Source: Gemmataceae bacterium (lineage in GTDB: Bacteria; Planctomycetota; Planctomycetia; Gemmatales; Gemmataceae). Taken from it: DNA of 64,000 bases. Shown piece after piece: positions 36,095 to 45,387 of this stretch. Location: assembly GCA_022842245.1 (NCBI GenBank), contig JALHPZ010000001.1:64001-128000 (forward strand). The letters run 5' to 3'. A program made the position numbers and the translations under genes. The first letter of the stretch is position 1, and each line of letters begins with the position of its first letter. Below the pieces are notes generated by a model. It saw only the letters and a list, made by a program, of their open reading frames with translations. It had not been told where the DNA came from and ran no database searches.

Positions 36095-36607
36095 ATGAAA
36101 GCGCTGATACTGGTCGCCGATGGCTTCGAGGAACTGACGTTGTTCGTGCCGTGGTACCGGTTGCGCGAAGAGGGAGTGAAGGTCACGCTCGCCAGCCCAC
36201 TCCTGCACGCCGTCTCCGGTCTCCACGGCTACACGATCGAACCGAACGCCCGCATCCACGACCTGAATCCCGCCGATTTCGACCTGCTGGTGATTCCCGA
36301 CGGCCCTGCCGTCGAACGGCTGCGCATTCGCGAGGCCGCCGTGGACGTGGCCCGCACTTTCTCGCAAGAGGGCCGGATCGCCGCGATCGGCCACGGCCCG
36401 CAACTCCTCATCAGCGCCGGGGCCGTCGACGGCCGCACGCTGACCTGCTCGCCCGGCATCCGCGACGATGTCCGCGCCTCCGGTGCCACTTACCGCGACG
36501 AGCCTTTCGTATTGGACGGTAATATGCTCACCGGTCGCGGTCCCGACGACCTACCGGAATTCACGCGATCGCTGATGCGCTTTTTGAAAGCCGCAGTCAA
36601 AGTTTGA
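36095..36607 (+). CDS. DJ-1/PfpI-family protein lacking the nucleophilic Cys
   Basis: This 170-residue protein has the DJ-1/PfpI fold markers: KALILVADGFEELTL (with the conserved Glu of the elbow partner), VTLASP, FDLLVIPDGPAVERL and the nucleophile-elbow strand IAAIGHGPQLL. In active members the elbow reads AICHGPQ. Here codon 36389-36391 is GGC, giving Gly99 in place of Cys, so the usual peptidase, glyoxalase or deglycase chemistry is not expected. It may be a binding or sensing protein. Family membership is clear and the loss of activity is inferred. Confidence 0.9.
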   Translation: MKALILVADGFEELTLFVPWYRLREEGVKVTLASPLLHAVSGLHGYTIEPNARIHDLNPADFDLLVIPDGPAVERLRIREAAVDVARTFSQEGRIAAIGHGPQLLISAGAVDGRTLTCSPGIRDDVRASGATYRDEPFVLDGNMLTGRGPDDLPEFTRSLMRFLKAAVKV

Positions 36608-36741
36608 GCGGTCCCCGCCGAACCACTACCCGGACCCTTCGCGTCGGCGTAACCTGACTGGATGGCGAAACCCGCCGGCCCGACGCGGGGTATACCGGCC
36701 AGCGGCCGTGCGACGGCCGCCCACCATCCTGGGAGAATTCC

Positions 36742-37728
36742 ATGCGTTTTGTTCGCAGACTGCTGGCGGCCGCCGCCATCGGCCTCGGCCTTGCGGCCAC
36801 ACCCGTCCGCGCCGCCGACGTCGAACGCCTGATTCCGGCCGAAGCGGAATCGTACCTGCAAATCAACCTCAAGCAGGTCATCGACTCCGATCTGTTCAAG
36901 AAGTACGCCCTCGCCAATCTCAAGCAAGCCCTCCAGGGTGGCGAGGCCCAGAAGACGCTCGAAACCCTCGGCCTCGACCCGCTCAAGGACATCGATACCA
37001 TCACCGCCGGATTCTGGGGCGACAACCCCCAGGACATGAAGGGCCTGATGGTCGTCCGTGGCAACTTCAACCCCGAGAAGCTCTTCGAAGCGGTCGAAGC
37101 CGCTGCCAAGAAGGACGGGGACAAGGTCGCCATCGTCAAGGACGGCGATTACACCCTCGTCAAGATCACCGGCAACAACCGTCCCGAACCGTTCTTCGCC
37201 AGCGTCGCCGACAAGAACACGATCGTCGGCGGGACCGACAAGAAGCTTGTCACCGCCGCGATGAAGGCGTCCGACGAAAAGGCGAAGCCGGCTCTCAAGA
37301 AGGAACTCGCCGCCCTCGTCGAGAAGATGGACGGCAAGGCCTCCATGTTCGGCTGCGGCGTCAGCAGCGGCAAGGTCGGCGAAATCCCGCCGATCCCCGG
37401 CATCGACGACCCCGAGAAACTCAAGAAGCAACTCGAAAAACTCGAAAGCTCGTCCATGACCCTCAAGGTCACCGGCGACGTGGCGCTCGAGATCATGATG
37501 ACCATGAAGGACACCGCCGCCGCCGATGACTTCGGCGCGACGGTCGACGACCTGCTCGGCAAGGCCAAGGCGCTGCTGCCCTTGCTCGCCGGCCAGGCAC
37601 CGCAAATGAAGCCGATCATCACCGACGTGACGAAAAGCCTGAAGAGCAAGGTGGAAAAGAAGGATATCGTCATCGGCGTGAAGCTGACCGGCGGCGCCAT
37701 TGGCAAGGCGGCCGGCTCGGACGACTGA
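36742..37728 (+). CDS. Secreted hypothetical protein
   Basis: This 328-residue protein has a signal peptide (MRFVRRLLAAAAIGLGLAATPVRA). The mature part starts ADVERLIPAEAESYLQINLKQV and is highly charged, with many Lys residues and alpha/beta alternation. I recall similar planctomycete proteins with a start of this kind (P...YL.IN...VL.S), of unknown function. A clean intrinsic terminator follows. High codon bias towards C-ending codons suggests that it is well expressed. Confidence 0.75.
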   Translation: MRFVRRLLAAAAIGLGLAATPVRAADVERLIPAEAESYLQINLKQVIDSDLFKKYALANLKQALQGGEAQKTLETLGLDPLKDIDTITAGFWGDNPQDMKGLMVVRGNFNPEKLFEAVEAAAKKDGDKVAIVKDGDYTLVKITGNNRPEPFFASVADKNTIVGGTDKKLVTAAMKASDEKAKPALKKELAALVEKMDGKASMFGCGVSSGKVGEIPPIPGIDDPEKLKKQLEKLESSSMTLKVTGDVALEIMMTMKDTAAADDFGATVDDLLGKAKALLPLLAGQAPQMKPIITDVTKSLKSKVEKKDIVIGVKLTGGAIGKAAGSDD

Positions 37729-37751
37729 GTGGGAAAGCGGTGAAAATCCCG

Positions 37752-37783
37752 AATCGCCCGCCGTGAACCGGCGGGCGATTTTC
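37752..37783 (+). terminator. Intrinsic terminator
   Basis: A 12-base perfect stem (AATCGCCCGCCG, 37752-37763, and its complement 69-80) with loop TGAAC ends in a run TTTT. It lies 24 bases after the stop of the secreted protein gene and just ahead of tRNA-Gln. Confidence 0.85.
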
Positions 37784-37861
37784 GTGTCTCATCACCGACG
37801 AAGTCGCGAGTCGAGAGGGGTTGCGATTTTGGTTTCCAGACCGTATAACAGGCTGAGCGAT

Positions 37862-37932
37862 TACCCGGTAGTGTAACGGTAGCACAAGTGATTTTGGTTC
37901 ACTTCGTCAAGGTTCGAATCCTTGCCGGGTAA
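37862..37932 (+). tRNA. tRNA-Gln (anticodon TTG)
   Basis: A 71-base cloverleaf: acceptor TACCCGG pairs with CCGGGTA, D arm GTG...CAC, anticodon stem AGTGA/TCACT around loop TTTTGGT (anticodon TTG reads CAA), T arm CAAGG-TTCGAAT-CCTTG, discriminator A. The 3' CCA is not encoded. It marks the left edge of a stretch rich in remnants. Confidence 0.93.
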
Positions 37933-38274
37933 CTTGAACATCCGTACAGTAGGCGTCAGAAGCGGACTTTCCAGCGGTTTTTCACTTCGGCCAATCCCGT
38001 CTGTCCGTCATGGTCAAAAACTATGTCCTGCCTTTCGCGCTGCGATTTCCAGCCGGAACCGCAGTCGGAACAAGACAAGGGATGTCCGAATTCCGGCATC
38101 GGTTGGTGGACAGGCGTTTACAGAAATGAAGCGATTTGCGAATCGGCGCGGTCCTTCGACACGAACCGTGCGAACGGTACAGCGATCGAATCGTCCGCGT
38201 TTCCGTTCGGCGTCAGGCCGCGAAGCGATAGTAGCTCTTGAGCAGCCCGCCGAGTCGCTTCCCTCTACCGCTTT
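37933..38274. other. No gene seen (tRNA flank)
   Basis: 342 bases downstream of tRNA-Gln with no convincing coding frame on either strand. The minus-strand continuation of the transposase remnant beyond its stop shows no recognisable homology. I found no copy of the tRNA 3' end that would mark an attachment site. Confidence 0.4.
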
Positions 38275-38562
38275 TCAGCGGGAAAAGGTCCGCGGCGAGA
38301 CGATCGTGATGACACCGCCGATAGCCGATTCAAGCCTGCGGCCGTACCTCAACAATCGAGACCGCTCGCGAGGCGTGAGCATGATCCGCTCCGGCAGCTT
38401 GCTCCGCAGGATCCGGTTCTCCTCGCGGAGGAACTCGATCGTCTGGCCGAGTTTCTTGTCGGACAGAGTGGCGAGGATGAGCCAGAGTGGTTCGAGCAGG
38501 CGAGGCATCGAGAACTTGATGATTCCAAGGGTTTTCCGAGTTTGGACATGATATTTGACCAC
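38275..38562 (-). pseudogene. Remnant of a transposase/integrase N-terminal region
   Basis: The 95-residue frame contains LATLSDKKLGQTIEFLREENRIL and LPERIMLTPRERSRLLRYGRRL, then ITIVSPRTFSR before a TGA. This is the N-terminal part I recognise from integrase-core (IS3-like, rve) transposases of planctomycetes, where a Trp normally follows the final TF.R. The DDE core is missing. The frame is also open upstream to about 38652 without a better start. It is dead DNA or a relic of an insertion beside the tRNA. Confidence 0.55.
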
Positions 38563-38803
38563 CGCCGGACGGTCAGAGAATCGGAAGGATTCGGCCTCTC
38601 GATGTCGCGCGCTTGTTAACCCTTGGTCGTTGAGTTTTCGGATGAACCCGATTTGCCCCGCCAGTTAACGCATTTCGAGAGTTTTTGGGTTCGTAGAGTA
38701 TCGCGGTCGGACATCGAGTGGGATTCGAACTTTCTCGCGCACGAGTCGCGCCGCTCCCCTTCCCTTCACAGAATCGCTGGTAATTCAAGGCGAAAAGTGA
38801 TGT
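38563..38803. other. No gene seen
   Basis: 241 bases between two gene remnants. A GATTCGAAC block at about 38716-38725 looks like a tRNA T loop but lacks pairing arms. Otherwise nothing is supported. Confidence 0.4.
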
Positions 38804-39163
38804 CGCTCGCCACTCTCGGCGCGAGAGTCGCGCGCGACGAGTTCGAAACCTGTTCTACCCGGGGAGGAGGTGAATCCGCGCTACCTGCTGGTCGAAAACC
38901 CGAAGCCGGGCGGGTGCGAAGTGATCGCGAAAGAGGACAAGCGGTTCGAGAAGCAGGCGGAAGGGTCCTACAACCAGCGCGAGGACCGCGATGCGAAGGT
39001 GAGCTTCCTCTACGAGCACGCCGGCATCGAAACGCGCGACCATTGCATCCTGCTCGCCGAGCTGGCCGGCGAGTTCGTCGTCGCCCCGGCGAGCGCGGAA
39101 CTGATGTACTCGCCGCTCGTTCGCGGCCACGGTGGAAGCTTCGTACTGAAAGTGCTGGATTGA
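38804..39163 (+). pseudogene. C-terminal remnant of an alpha-2-macroglobulin-family protein
   Basis: The open frame (after TGA at 38801-38803) holds LPGEEVNPRYLLVENPKPGGC, then AKVSFLYEHAGIETRDHCILL, FVVAPASAELMYSPLVRGHG and a final FVLKVLD. This is the receptor-binding-like last domain of bacterial alpha-2-macroglobulins, which end in the same way (YLLVE..KP.GCE ... MY.P..RG). Such proteins are over 1500 residues long, and only about 100 remain here. The GTG at 38870 could start a short product, but no ribosome site is at a proper distance. A truncated leftover is the simplest reading. Confidence 0.65.
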
Positions 39164-39310
39164 GATTCGGCGATCGGACAAAACTGCCGCTGCGGATAAC
39201 GCGCGTCATCGAGAGATGAAATGGAGGTTGACGGCCACCGGCCGCGGATGCCCCGGCCGCCAATCGTGCCGAAGGACGACTTCTCGATCGATGTTTCAGC
39301 CTTGCGGTCG

Positions 39311-42300
39311 TTACTGGGCGTCCAACACCTCTCGGACCTTCGCGGCCAGGGACGCCGGGGTGAACGGCTTCTGCAGGAAGGAGACATCGGCTTCCAGGAT
39401 TCCGTGTCGGACGACCGCGTCGTCGGTATACCCGGACAGGAAGAGCACCTTGGCCCCGGGGTGCAACTCGGACACCCGCTGCGCCACCTCGCGGCCGCCC
39501 ATCCGGGGCATGACCACATCGGTCACCAGCAGGTCGAACCGGCCCCGATGCTCACCGGCCAGCCGCAGCGCCTCGGCCCCTTCCTGAGCCTCCACGACGG
39601 TGTACCCGCAATTCCGCAGGATGTGCCGGGCCAGCGCGCGAACTCCGTCCTCGTCCTCCACCAGGAGGATCGTCTCGCCGCCCTTAGCCAGCGGGGGCCG
39701 AACCAGACGCGACCCGCGCGCGGGCGGAGGGTTCTCGGCTCGCGGCAGGTAAATTTTGAAAGTGGTACCGCGCTCCAATTCGCTGTAAACGGTTATGTGT
39801 CCCCCGCTCTGCTTGACGATGCCGTGGACCGTCGCCAGACCAAGCCCGGTGCCGTGCTCCCCCTTCGTGGAGAAGAAAGGCTCGAAGATTCGGGAGACCG
39901 TCGCCGCGTCCATCCCGCAGCCCGTATCGGTGACGGCCAAGAGAACGTGCGGCCCGGGCTTGGCGTCCGGGTGGTCCCGCGTGTACGTCTCGTCCAGTTC
40001 GGCCTTGCGCACCTCGATGGTCAGTTTCCCGCCGGTCGGCATTGCGTCCCGGGCGTTGACCACCAGATTCATCAGCACCTGTTCGATCTGGCCGGGGTCG
40101 ACCCGCACGGCACCAGTCTCCGGATCGGCCACGACCGCCAACTGGACATCCTCGCCGATCACCCGGCGGAGCAACCGCTCGACATCGGTCACCAAGGCCT
40201 TCAGTTCCACCATCTTCGGTTCGATGATGGACTTGCGGCTGAATGCCAGAAGTTGCCGGGTCAATCCGGCGGCCCGTTCCCCGGCGGCCACCATCTCCCG
40301 GATGAGATCCCGATTCGGGTCGCTGGCCGGCAGCCCGCCCAGAACCAGTTCGCCATACCCGTTGATGACGGTGAGCAAATTGTTGAAGTCGTGCGCCACT
40401 CCGCCTGCGAGTCGACCCACCGCCTCCATCTTCTGGCTTTGGCGGAACTGCTCCTCCAAGTTCCGCCGGGCAGTCACGTCCGTCTGGACTCCAACGAAGT
40501 GGGTCAATCCACCAGTTTCGTCCCGGACCGGGGAGACCGACAATTCGTTCCAGAACGGGGAACCGTCTTTCCGGTAGTTCATCAGTTCGGCGGTACAAGC
40601 TTCCCCGGCTCCGATCGCCGTCCGTAAGCGGGCGACGGTCGCCGGGTCGGTATCCTTGCCCTGGAGGTATCGACAGTTCCGACCGATCACCTCGGCCGCG
40701 TGGTAGCCGGTAATCCGCTCGAACCCCGGACTGGCGTAGACGATCGGGTTGTCCGTCTGGTTCGGGTCGGAGATCAGGATGCCTTGCGTGACCGCGCGGA
40801 TTGCCCGGTCTTGGAGCCGCAACTGTTCCTCTGACACCCGACGAGCGGTGACATCCTGTGCCAACGATACCAACCCCAAGAAGGCCCCGCCGTCGTCCAG
40901 TAGCGGCGTGTTGAACCATTCGCAAATGATCGTCCTGCCGTCCTTCGTCAGATTCTGGTTGACCGAGTGGGCGGCCATGTCCCCGGCCCGAATCCGGAGA
41001 AGAATTTCTTTCGCGTGAAACCACGCGTCGGCGGGCAGGATTTTGTCGTACGGCGGCTCCAGGCCCAGGATTTCCGCCTTGGTGTATCCGAAGATCCGCT
41101 CGGCGGCGGCGTTCCACTCGACGACCCGCAAGTCGGCGTCGAACAAGACGTACGCGAGCGGCATCCGCTCGATCTGGATGCGGAGTTGCCGCAGTGCGGC
41201 GTCCCGCTCGGCCTCCGCCCGCTTGTAGGAGGTGATGTCGCGCGAAATGCCGATCACTCCCGCCACGTCGCCGTTCGCGTCGAGGTATGGCCCCTTGGTC
41301 GCGAGGAAGGTGCGGACCACCCCGGCCATGGTCAGCACTTCCTCCGACGTCTCGGTCTGCCCGGTCTCCACGACGCGGCGATCGTTCTCCGCCACCACTT
41401 GGATGTCGGCCGGGCCGAACAACTCGCGATCCGTCCGCCCGACCAGTTCGTCAGGGGTGAGGCCGAAGAACCTGGCGGTGGCCGGGTTGCACAGCAGGTA
41501 CTTCCCGGAGCGGTCCTTCACGAACACCGCATCGGTCGTACCGTCGGCGACCGCCTTGAGCAGGTCGGTGGTCCGCCGCAATTCCGCTTCGGCCCGCTTT
41601 CGGGCAGTCAGGTCCGACAGGACCGCGGCGATCCGTGCTGGCCGACCATCGGGGTCCCGAATTAGGGCCGCACTCAACTGGACCCACAACTCGGAGCCGT
41701 CCTTGCAACGGTACCGCCGTTCGGCGTCGTAGGCGTCGATCCGCCCTTCGCGGAGCGCGGTGTACGTCGCGGACACCGCTGGCAAGTCCTGCGGCAAGAC
41801 GAAATGTTCGGGGCTCAGGCCGACGATTTCGTCCGGTGCATAACCGAGCATGCGGCAGTAGGTCGCGTTCGCCCGGATGATCCGCCCCGTGCCGGCGTCC
41901 GCTTCAACCATTCCGGCGGAGGACGCCTCGAAGAAGCCTCGCAGGTAGGCTTCTCCGGCGAGCATCGCCGCCTCCGCGCGCTGCCGCTCGGCAACTTCCT
42001 CGGCCAGTTTGGTCGAGTGGCGGAGGAGGTCGGCATAGAGACTGCCGTTCTCGTAGATCCGGCCGACTTGGGCACCGAGCATGCGGACGAGCCGTTCATC
42101 CTCGTCGGTGAAGGCGTCGCCCCCAACCTTGTCCAGCAAGCAAACCCACCCGTGGATGCGGGCCGGGGATACGACCGGGGCGGCCAGCAGGGCCGAGGCC
42201 CGCGGGAAGGACGTCGGCATCCCGGCCGCATCCAGCCCGCCGTGTTTGGCCGCGCGGAAGCACCGGCCTGCGGCGAGCACGCTGCCGAGGACACCCTCGA

Positions 42301-42997
42301 GCGGACCCGGACGACCGACCCGTGCGGCCGTCGCAAGGTCCATACCCCCGGTCAGGAAGAACCGGTACGCGTTCCCGTTGCCGTCGGGGATGCCGACCAC
42401 GGCGTATCTGGCCCCGACGATTTCCCGGCACGCGTCGCAGAACGCCTGGAGCAGCCGTTTCGGATCGCGCTCCGACCCAAGCTGCAGCCCGAGTTCCACC
42501 AGAGCTGCGAGCCGCTCGCTTTTCCTCCTCGCCTCGTCCGCCTGGCGCGCGAGCTTGTCGGTCAGCAGGTGAAGGTGCTCTTGGTCGAACATGTCCGCGG
42601 TTGGGGGCGGGTCGACGGTCGGGGCCGGGGAGAAACCGAGGGCGGCCTCGACTGTCTTCAGAACGTCCTCCGGCTCGCACGGCTTGGTAAGCACATCGGT
42701 CACGCCACAGGCCGCCGCGAGCCGGCGGGCCTCCGGTTCGCGGTAGTGGGCGGTGAAGAAGATCACGCGGGTGCCGGCTACGGCCTCGTCGGCCCGGAGT
42801 TGGCGGACGAATTCGTATCCGTCCATCGTCGGCATCAGGATGTCGGTGATCACCAGGTCCGGCCGCTCGGCCCGCACCACCGCCAGTCCCTCCGCTCCAT
42901 CCCGGGCCTCCAGCAGGCGGTGCCCGCCGTAACCGAGCAAGGTCAGAAGGAACTCCCGGTTGGCCGAGCGATCGTCGACGATCAGGATGGTGGCCAT
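39311..42997 (-). CDS. Hybrid sensor histidine kinase with REC-GAF-PAS-PAS-PAS-LOV-HisKA-HATPase-REC
   Basis: 1228 residues, no membrane helices. Order: receiver (1-120, D52), GAF (about 165-325), three PAS domains (about 345-720), a fourth PAS that is a LOV domain (about 725-845), HisKA with H869 in GGVAHDFNNLL, HATPase (NLVVNARDAMP, DTGCGMD, GTGLGLATV) and a C-terminal receiver (LLVTDVVMPRMGG). The LOV domain has GRNCRYLQG with C775, plus N807, N817 and Q838 that contact flavin in known LOV proteins. By established knowledge such domains form a Cys-FMN adduct under blue light. It is the last gene of a three-gene operon, two bases after the double-receiver gene. Confidence 0.93.
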   Translation of the reverse strand: MATILIVDDRSANREFLLTLLGYGGHRLLEARDGAEGLAVVRAERPDLVITDILMPTMDGYEFVRQLRADEAVAGTRVIFFTAHYREPEARRLAAACGVTDVLTKPCEPEDVLKTVEAALGFSPAPTVDPPPTADMFDQEHLHLLTDKLARQADEARRKSERLAALVELGLQLGSERDPKRLLQAFCDACREIVGARYAVVGIPDGNGNAYRFFLTGGMDLATAARVGRPGPLEGVLGSVLAAGRCFRAAKHGGLDAAGMPTSFPRASALLAAPVVSPARIHGWVCLLDKVGGDAFTDEDERLVRMLGAQVGRIYENGSLYADLLRHSTKLAEEVAERQRAEAAMLAGEAYLRGFFEASSAGMVEADAGTGRIIRANATYCRMLGYAPDEIVGLSPEHFVLPQDLPAVSATYTALREGRIDAYDAERRYRCKDGSELWVQLSAALIRDPDGRPARIAAVLSDLTARKRAEAELRRTTDLLKAVADGTTDAVFVKDRSGKYLLCNPATARFFGLTPDELVGRTDRELFGPADIQVVAENDRRVVETGQTETSEEVLTMAGVVRTFLATKGPYLDANGDVAGVIGISRDITSYKRAEAERDAALRQLRIQIERMPLAYVLFDADLRVVEWNAAAERIFGYTKAEILGLEPPYDKILPADAWFHAKEILLRIRAGDMAAHSVNQNLTKDGRTIICEWFNTPLLDDGGAFLGLVSLAQDVTARRVSEEQLRLQDRAIRAVTQGILISDPNQTDNPIVYASPGFERITGYHAAEVIGRNCRYLQGKDTDPATVARLRTAIGAGEACTAELMNYRKDGSPFWNELSVSPVRDETGGLTHFVGVQTDVTARRNLEEQFRQSQKMEAVGRLAGGVAHDFNNLLTVINGYGELVLGGLPASDPNRDLIREMVAAGERAAGLTRQLLAFSRKSIIEPKMVELKALVTDVERLLRRVIGEDVQLAVVADPETGAVRVDPGQIEQVLMNLVVNARDAMPTGGKLTIEVRKAELDETYTRDHPDAKPGPHVLLAVTDTGCGMDAATVSRIFEPFFSTKGEHGTGLGLATVHGIVKQSGGHITVYSELERGTTFKIYLPRAENPPPARGSRLVRPPLAKGGETILLVEDEDGVRALARHILRNCGYTVVEAQEGAEALRLAGEHRGRFDLLVTDVVMPRMGGREVAQRVSELHPGAKVLFLSGYTDDAVVRHGILEADVSFLQKPFTPASLAAKVREVLDAQ

Positions 42998-42999
42998 GG

Positions 43000-43809
43000 T
43001 TACACCTTTCCCACGTCGCGGAGGCAGGCCACGATCTCGGCCAGGAGGGCTTCCGGCTCGATCGGGCGGAAGAGGAACCGGGACGCCCCGAGCGCCAGGC
43101 CGGCGGCGCGGGCTTTTTCGTCGGTCATCGTCGAAGTCAGGAACACGAACGGGGTGTCTCGGAGCCGTGGGTCGGCCTTGACCGCTTTAATCAGATCGTA
43201 CCCGGTCTCCCCGGCCATGCACACGTCGGAAAGGATCAGATCGCACGGTTGCTCGCGGGCGAGGGCCAGTGCGTCGGCCACGCCCTCGGCGGTCAGCACT
43301 CGATAGCCGTGCGGCTCCAGGATCCCCCGAGCCAGTTCGAGATGGACCGGCAGGTTGTCTACCACAAGGATGGTTTGCCGGACGGCCGTGGGGGGCCGGG
43401 CGGAAGACGCCAGGTTGTCCCGGGCGGTCACGGCCTTCCGCTTTTCCAAACAGAGGTACGCCTCAACCTGGCGGACAAACGTTTCCGGGTCGATCGGCTT
43501 GGCGATGTACCCGTCGAAACCAGCGGCCAGTACTTTGTCCCGGTCGCCGACCATAGCCAGGGCGGTGACGGCCACCAGCGGAATGGTCCGGAGTGCCGGG
43601 TCGGCCTTCAACCGGCGGGCTAACTCGTACCCGTCAATGCCGGGCATATGGACGTCGCAGACGATCAGGTCGAACGCCCCGTCGCGAGCGGCGTCCATCC
43701 CCGCCCCGCCGTCGGTCGCCGTCGCGGCGAGGTACCCGAACGACCCGAGCAGGTAGCTCATCAGTTCCAGGTTGGCGGGGTTGTCTTCGACGAGGAGGAT
43801 GCGAGACAT
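43000..43809 (-). CDS. Response regulator with two receiver domains
   Basis: This 269-residue protein has two CheY-like domains in tandem. The first (1-120) has VEDNPANLEL, LIVCDVHMPGIDGYEL and AKPID. The second (about 145-266) has VVDNLPVHLEL, LILSDVCMAGETGYDL and FRPIE; it keeps the phospho-acceptor Asp, but the Lys of the KP motif has become Arg. There is no output domain, so it probably relays or buffers phosphoryl groups between the two kinases that flank it. Three bases separate it from the upstream kinase gene and two from the downstream one. Confidence 0.93.
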   Translation of the reverse strand: MSRILLVEDNPANLELMSYLLGSFGYLAATATDGGAGMDAARDGAFDLIVCDVHMPGIDGYELARRLKADPALRTIPLVAVTALAMVGDRDKVLAAGFDGYIAKPIDPETFVRQVEAYLCLEKRKAVTARDNLASSARPPTAVRQTILVVDNLPVHLELARGILEPHGYRVLTAEGVADALALAREQPCDLILSDVCMAGETGYDLIKAVKADPRLRDTPFVFLTSTMTDEKARAAGLALGASRFLFRPIEPEALLAEIVACLRDVGKV

Positions 43810-43812
43810 CGG

Positions 43813-45387
43813 CTACCCCTCCGCCAAGGTGAGAGTAAACGTGCTACCGCGGCCGTACTCGCTCCGCACGGCGATCGTCCCGCCGAGCAACTCCGCCAGC
43901 TTTCGGCTCAGGTGAAGGCCCAGCCCGGTCCCCTCGTGCCGCCACTTCCCGGACGGGTCCACCTGGGTGAACGCCTGGAACAACTTTGTCTGATCTTCCG
44001 GCCGGATGCCGATGCCAGTGTCCGTCACAATGAACTCGGTCGCCGCCCGGCCGTCGACCTCCCGGCGGAGGAGTTCCAGAGTGACCCCACCAGCCTCCGT
44101 GAACTTGATCGCGTTGTTGACCAGATTGAGCAGGATCTGGCAGAGGGCCCGCCGGTCGGCCCGGACGATCACTTCGTCGGGCGGGGTGCTCGCCTCGAAC
44201 CGGAGTCCCTTCCCCTCGGCGAGGGGGCGAAGCGCCGTGGCGACCTCCTGGACTACCCCTCGGCAGGCGACCGGTTCGGGGTTCAACTCGACCTTGCCGC
44301 TCTCGATCTTGGCGAGATCGAGCAAGTCATTGATGAGCGACAACAGGTGCCGGGCGCTGTTCTGGACGGTGCGGAGTTGCTTCTCCTGGTCCATCGTCAG
44401 CGGTCCGGGAAGCCGCATCAGGAGTGTCCCGGTGAAACCGATGATCGCGTTGAGCGGAGTTCGTAATTCGTGGCTCATCGTGGCGAGGAAGTGATCCTTC
44501 GCCCGGCTTGCCTTTTCCAACTCGACGTTCTTATCCTGGAGCGCCCGCTCGGCTTGCTTGCGGTCGCTGATGTCCCGAATGGAACTGCTAACGAGTGTAC
44601 CGTCCTCGGTCTCCAGCGGGCTTAAGCTGATTTCGACCGGAAACTCACTCCCGTCCTTCCGCAAGCCGTACAACGCCACGCCCGCCCCCATCGGTCGGAC
44701 CCGCGGCTCCTGGAAGAAGGCGTCCCGGTATCCGGGGTGGTTGGCCCGGTACCGGTCTGGTACGAGGGTCTCGATCAGGCGTCCGAGGAGTTCCTCACGG
44801 GTATAACCGAACAGCCGCTCCGTCTGGGAATTGACCAACACGATCTCGCCCGCACGGTTCACGATGACCATGGCGTCCGGGGCCGACTCGAGGAGCCCGC
44901 GGAACTTGGCCTCGGCCTTCTTGCGGGCGCTGACGTCGCGGACGGCGCTGATGACGTACCGCTCGGCCCCGGTGACGAGAGGGCTCAAACTGATCTCGAC
45001 CGGAAATTCGCTCCCGTCCTTCCGCAATCCAAACAGTTCCCGGCCCGCGCCCATCGGCCGAACGTGGGGCTCGAGAGCGTAATCGGTTCGGTGGGCAGGG
45101 TGGTTGCCCCGAAACCGCTGCGGCACAAGCACCTCGACCGGCTGTCCGAGCAACTCGTCGCGGGGGTAGCCGAACATCCGCTCGGTCTGGGAATTGACGA
45201 GTACGATGGCCCCGGCTTCATCGACCAGGAGGAAGGCGTCCGGGGCGGCCTCCAGAAGGCCGCGAAACTTTTCCTCGGCCTCGTTCCGGTCGTGCCTGTT
45301 CCCTCCGCTTGTGTCGAGAGGTGATTCGGAAGGAGTCGACATCAGGGGTGCCTCGGAAACGGTCGTTATACCAGGTGAACCCGCCAT
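43813..45387 (-). CDS. PAS-PAS sensor histidine kinase
   Basis: This 524-residue soluble kinase has two PAS domains (about 41-150 and 161-272) that are near copies of each other: [22 protein letters not shown] and [18 protein letters not shown] occur in both. Then come HisKA with H306 in [19 protein letters not shown] and a HATPase ([28 protein letters not shown]). It is the first gene of the three-gene two-component operon. The ATG at 45387 is taken; an in-frame ATG at 45342 is possible because the first 35 residues are not conserved-looking. Confidence 0.92.
   Translation of the reverse strand: MAGSPGITTVSEAPLMSTPSESPLDTSGGNRHDRNEAEEKFRGLLEAAPDAFLLVDEAGAIVLVNSQTERMFGYPRDELLGQPVEVLVPQRFRGNHPAHRTDYALEPHVRPMGAGRELFGLRKDGSEFPVEISLSPLVTGAERYVISAVRDVSARKKAEAKFRGLLESAPDAMVIVNRAGEIVLVNSQTERLFGYTREELLGRLIETLVPDRYRANHPGYRDAFFQEPRVRPMGAGVALYGLRKDGSEFPVEISLSPLETEDGTLVSSSIRDISDRKQAERALQDKNVELEKASRAKDHFLATMSHELRTPLNAIIGFTGTLLMRLPGPLTMDQEKQLRTVQNSARHLLSLINDLLDLAKIESGKVELNPEPVACRGVVQEVATALRPLAEGKGLRFEASTPPDEVIVRADRRALCQILLNLVNNAIKFTEAGGVTLELLRREVDGRAATEFIVTDTGIGIRPEDQTKLFQAFTQVDPSGKWRHEGTGLGLHLSRKLAELLGGTIAVRSEYGRGSTFTLTLAEG

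Noticed and set aside
38716..38740. Possible second tRNA on the minus strand (GTTCGAATCCC block)
   Set aside because: The T-loop-like bases are present but neither the T stem nor an acceptor or anticodon stem can be formed around them.
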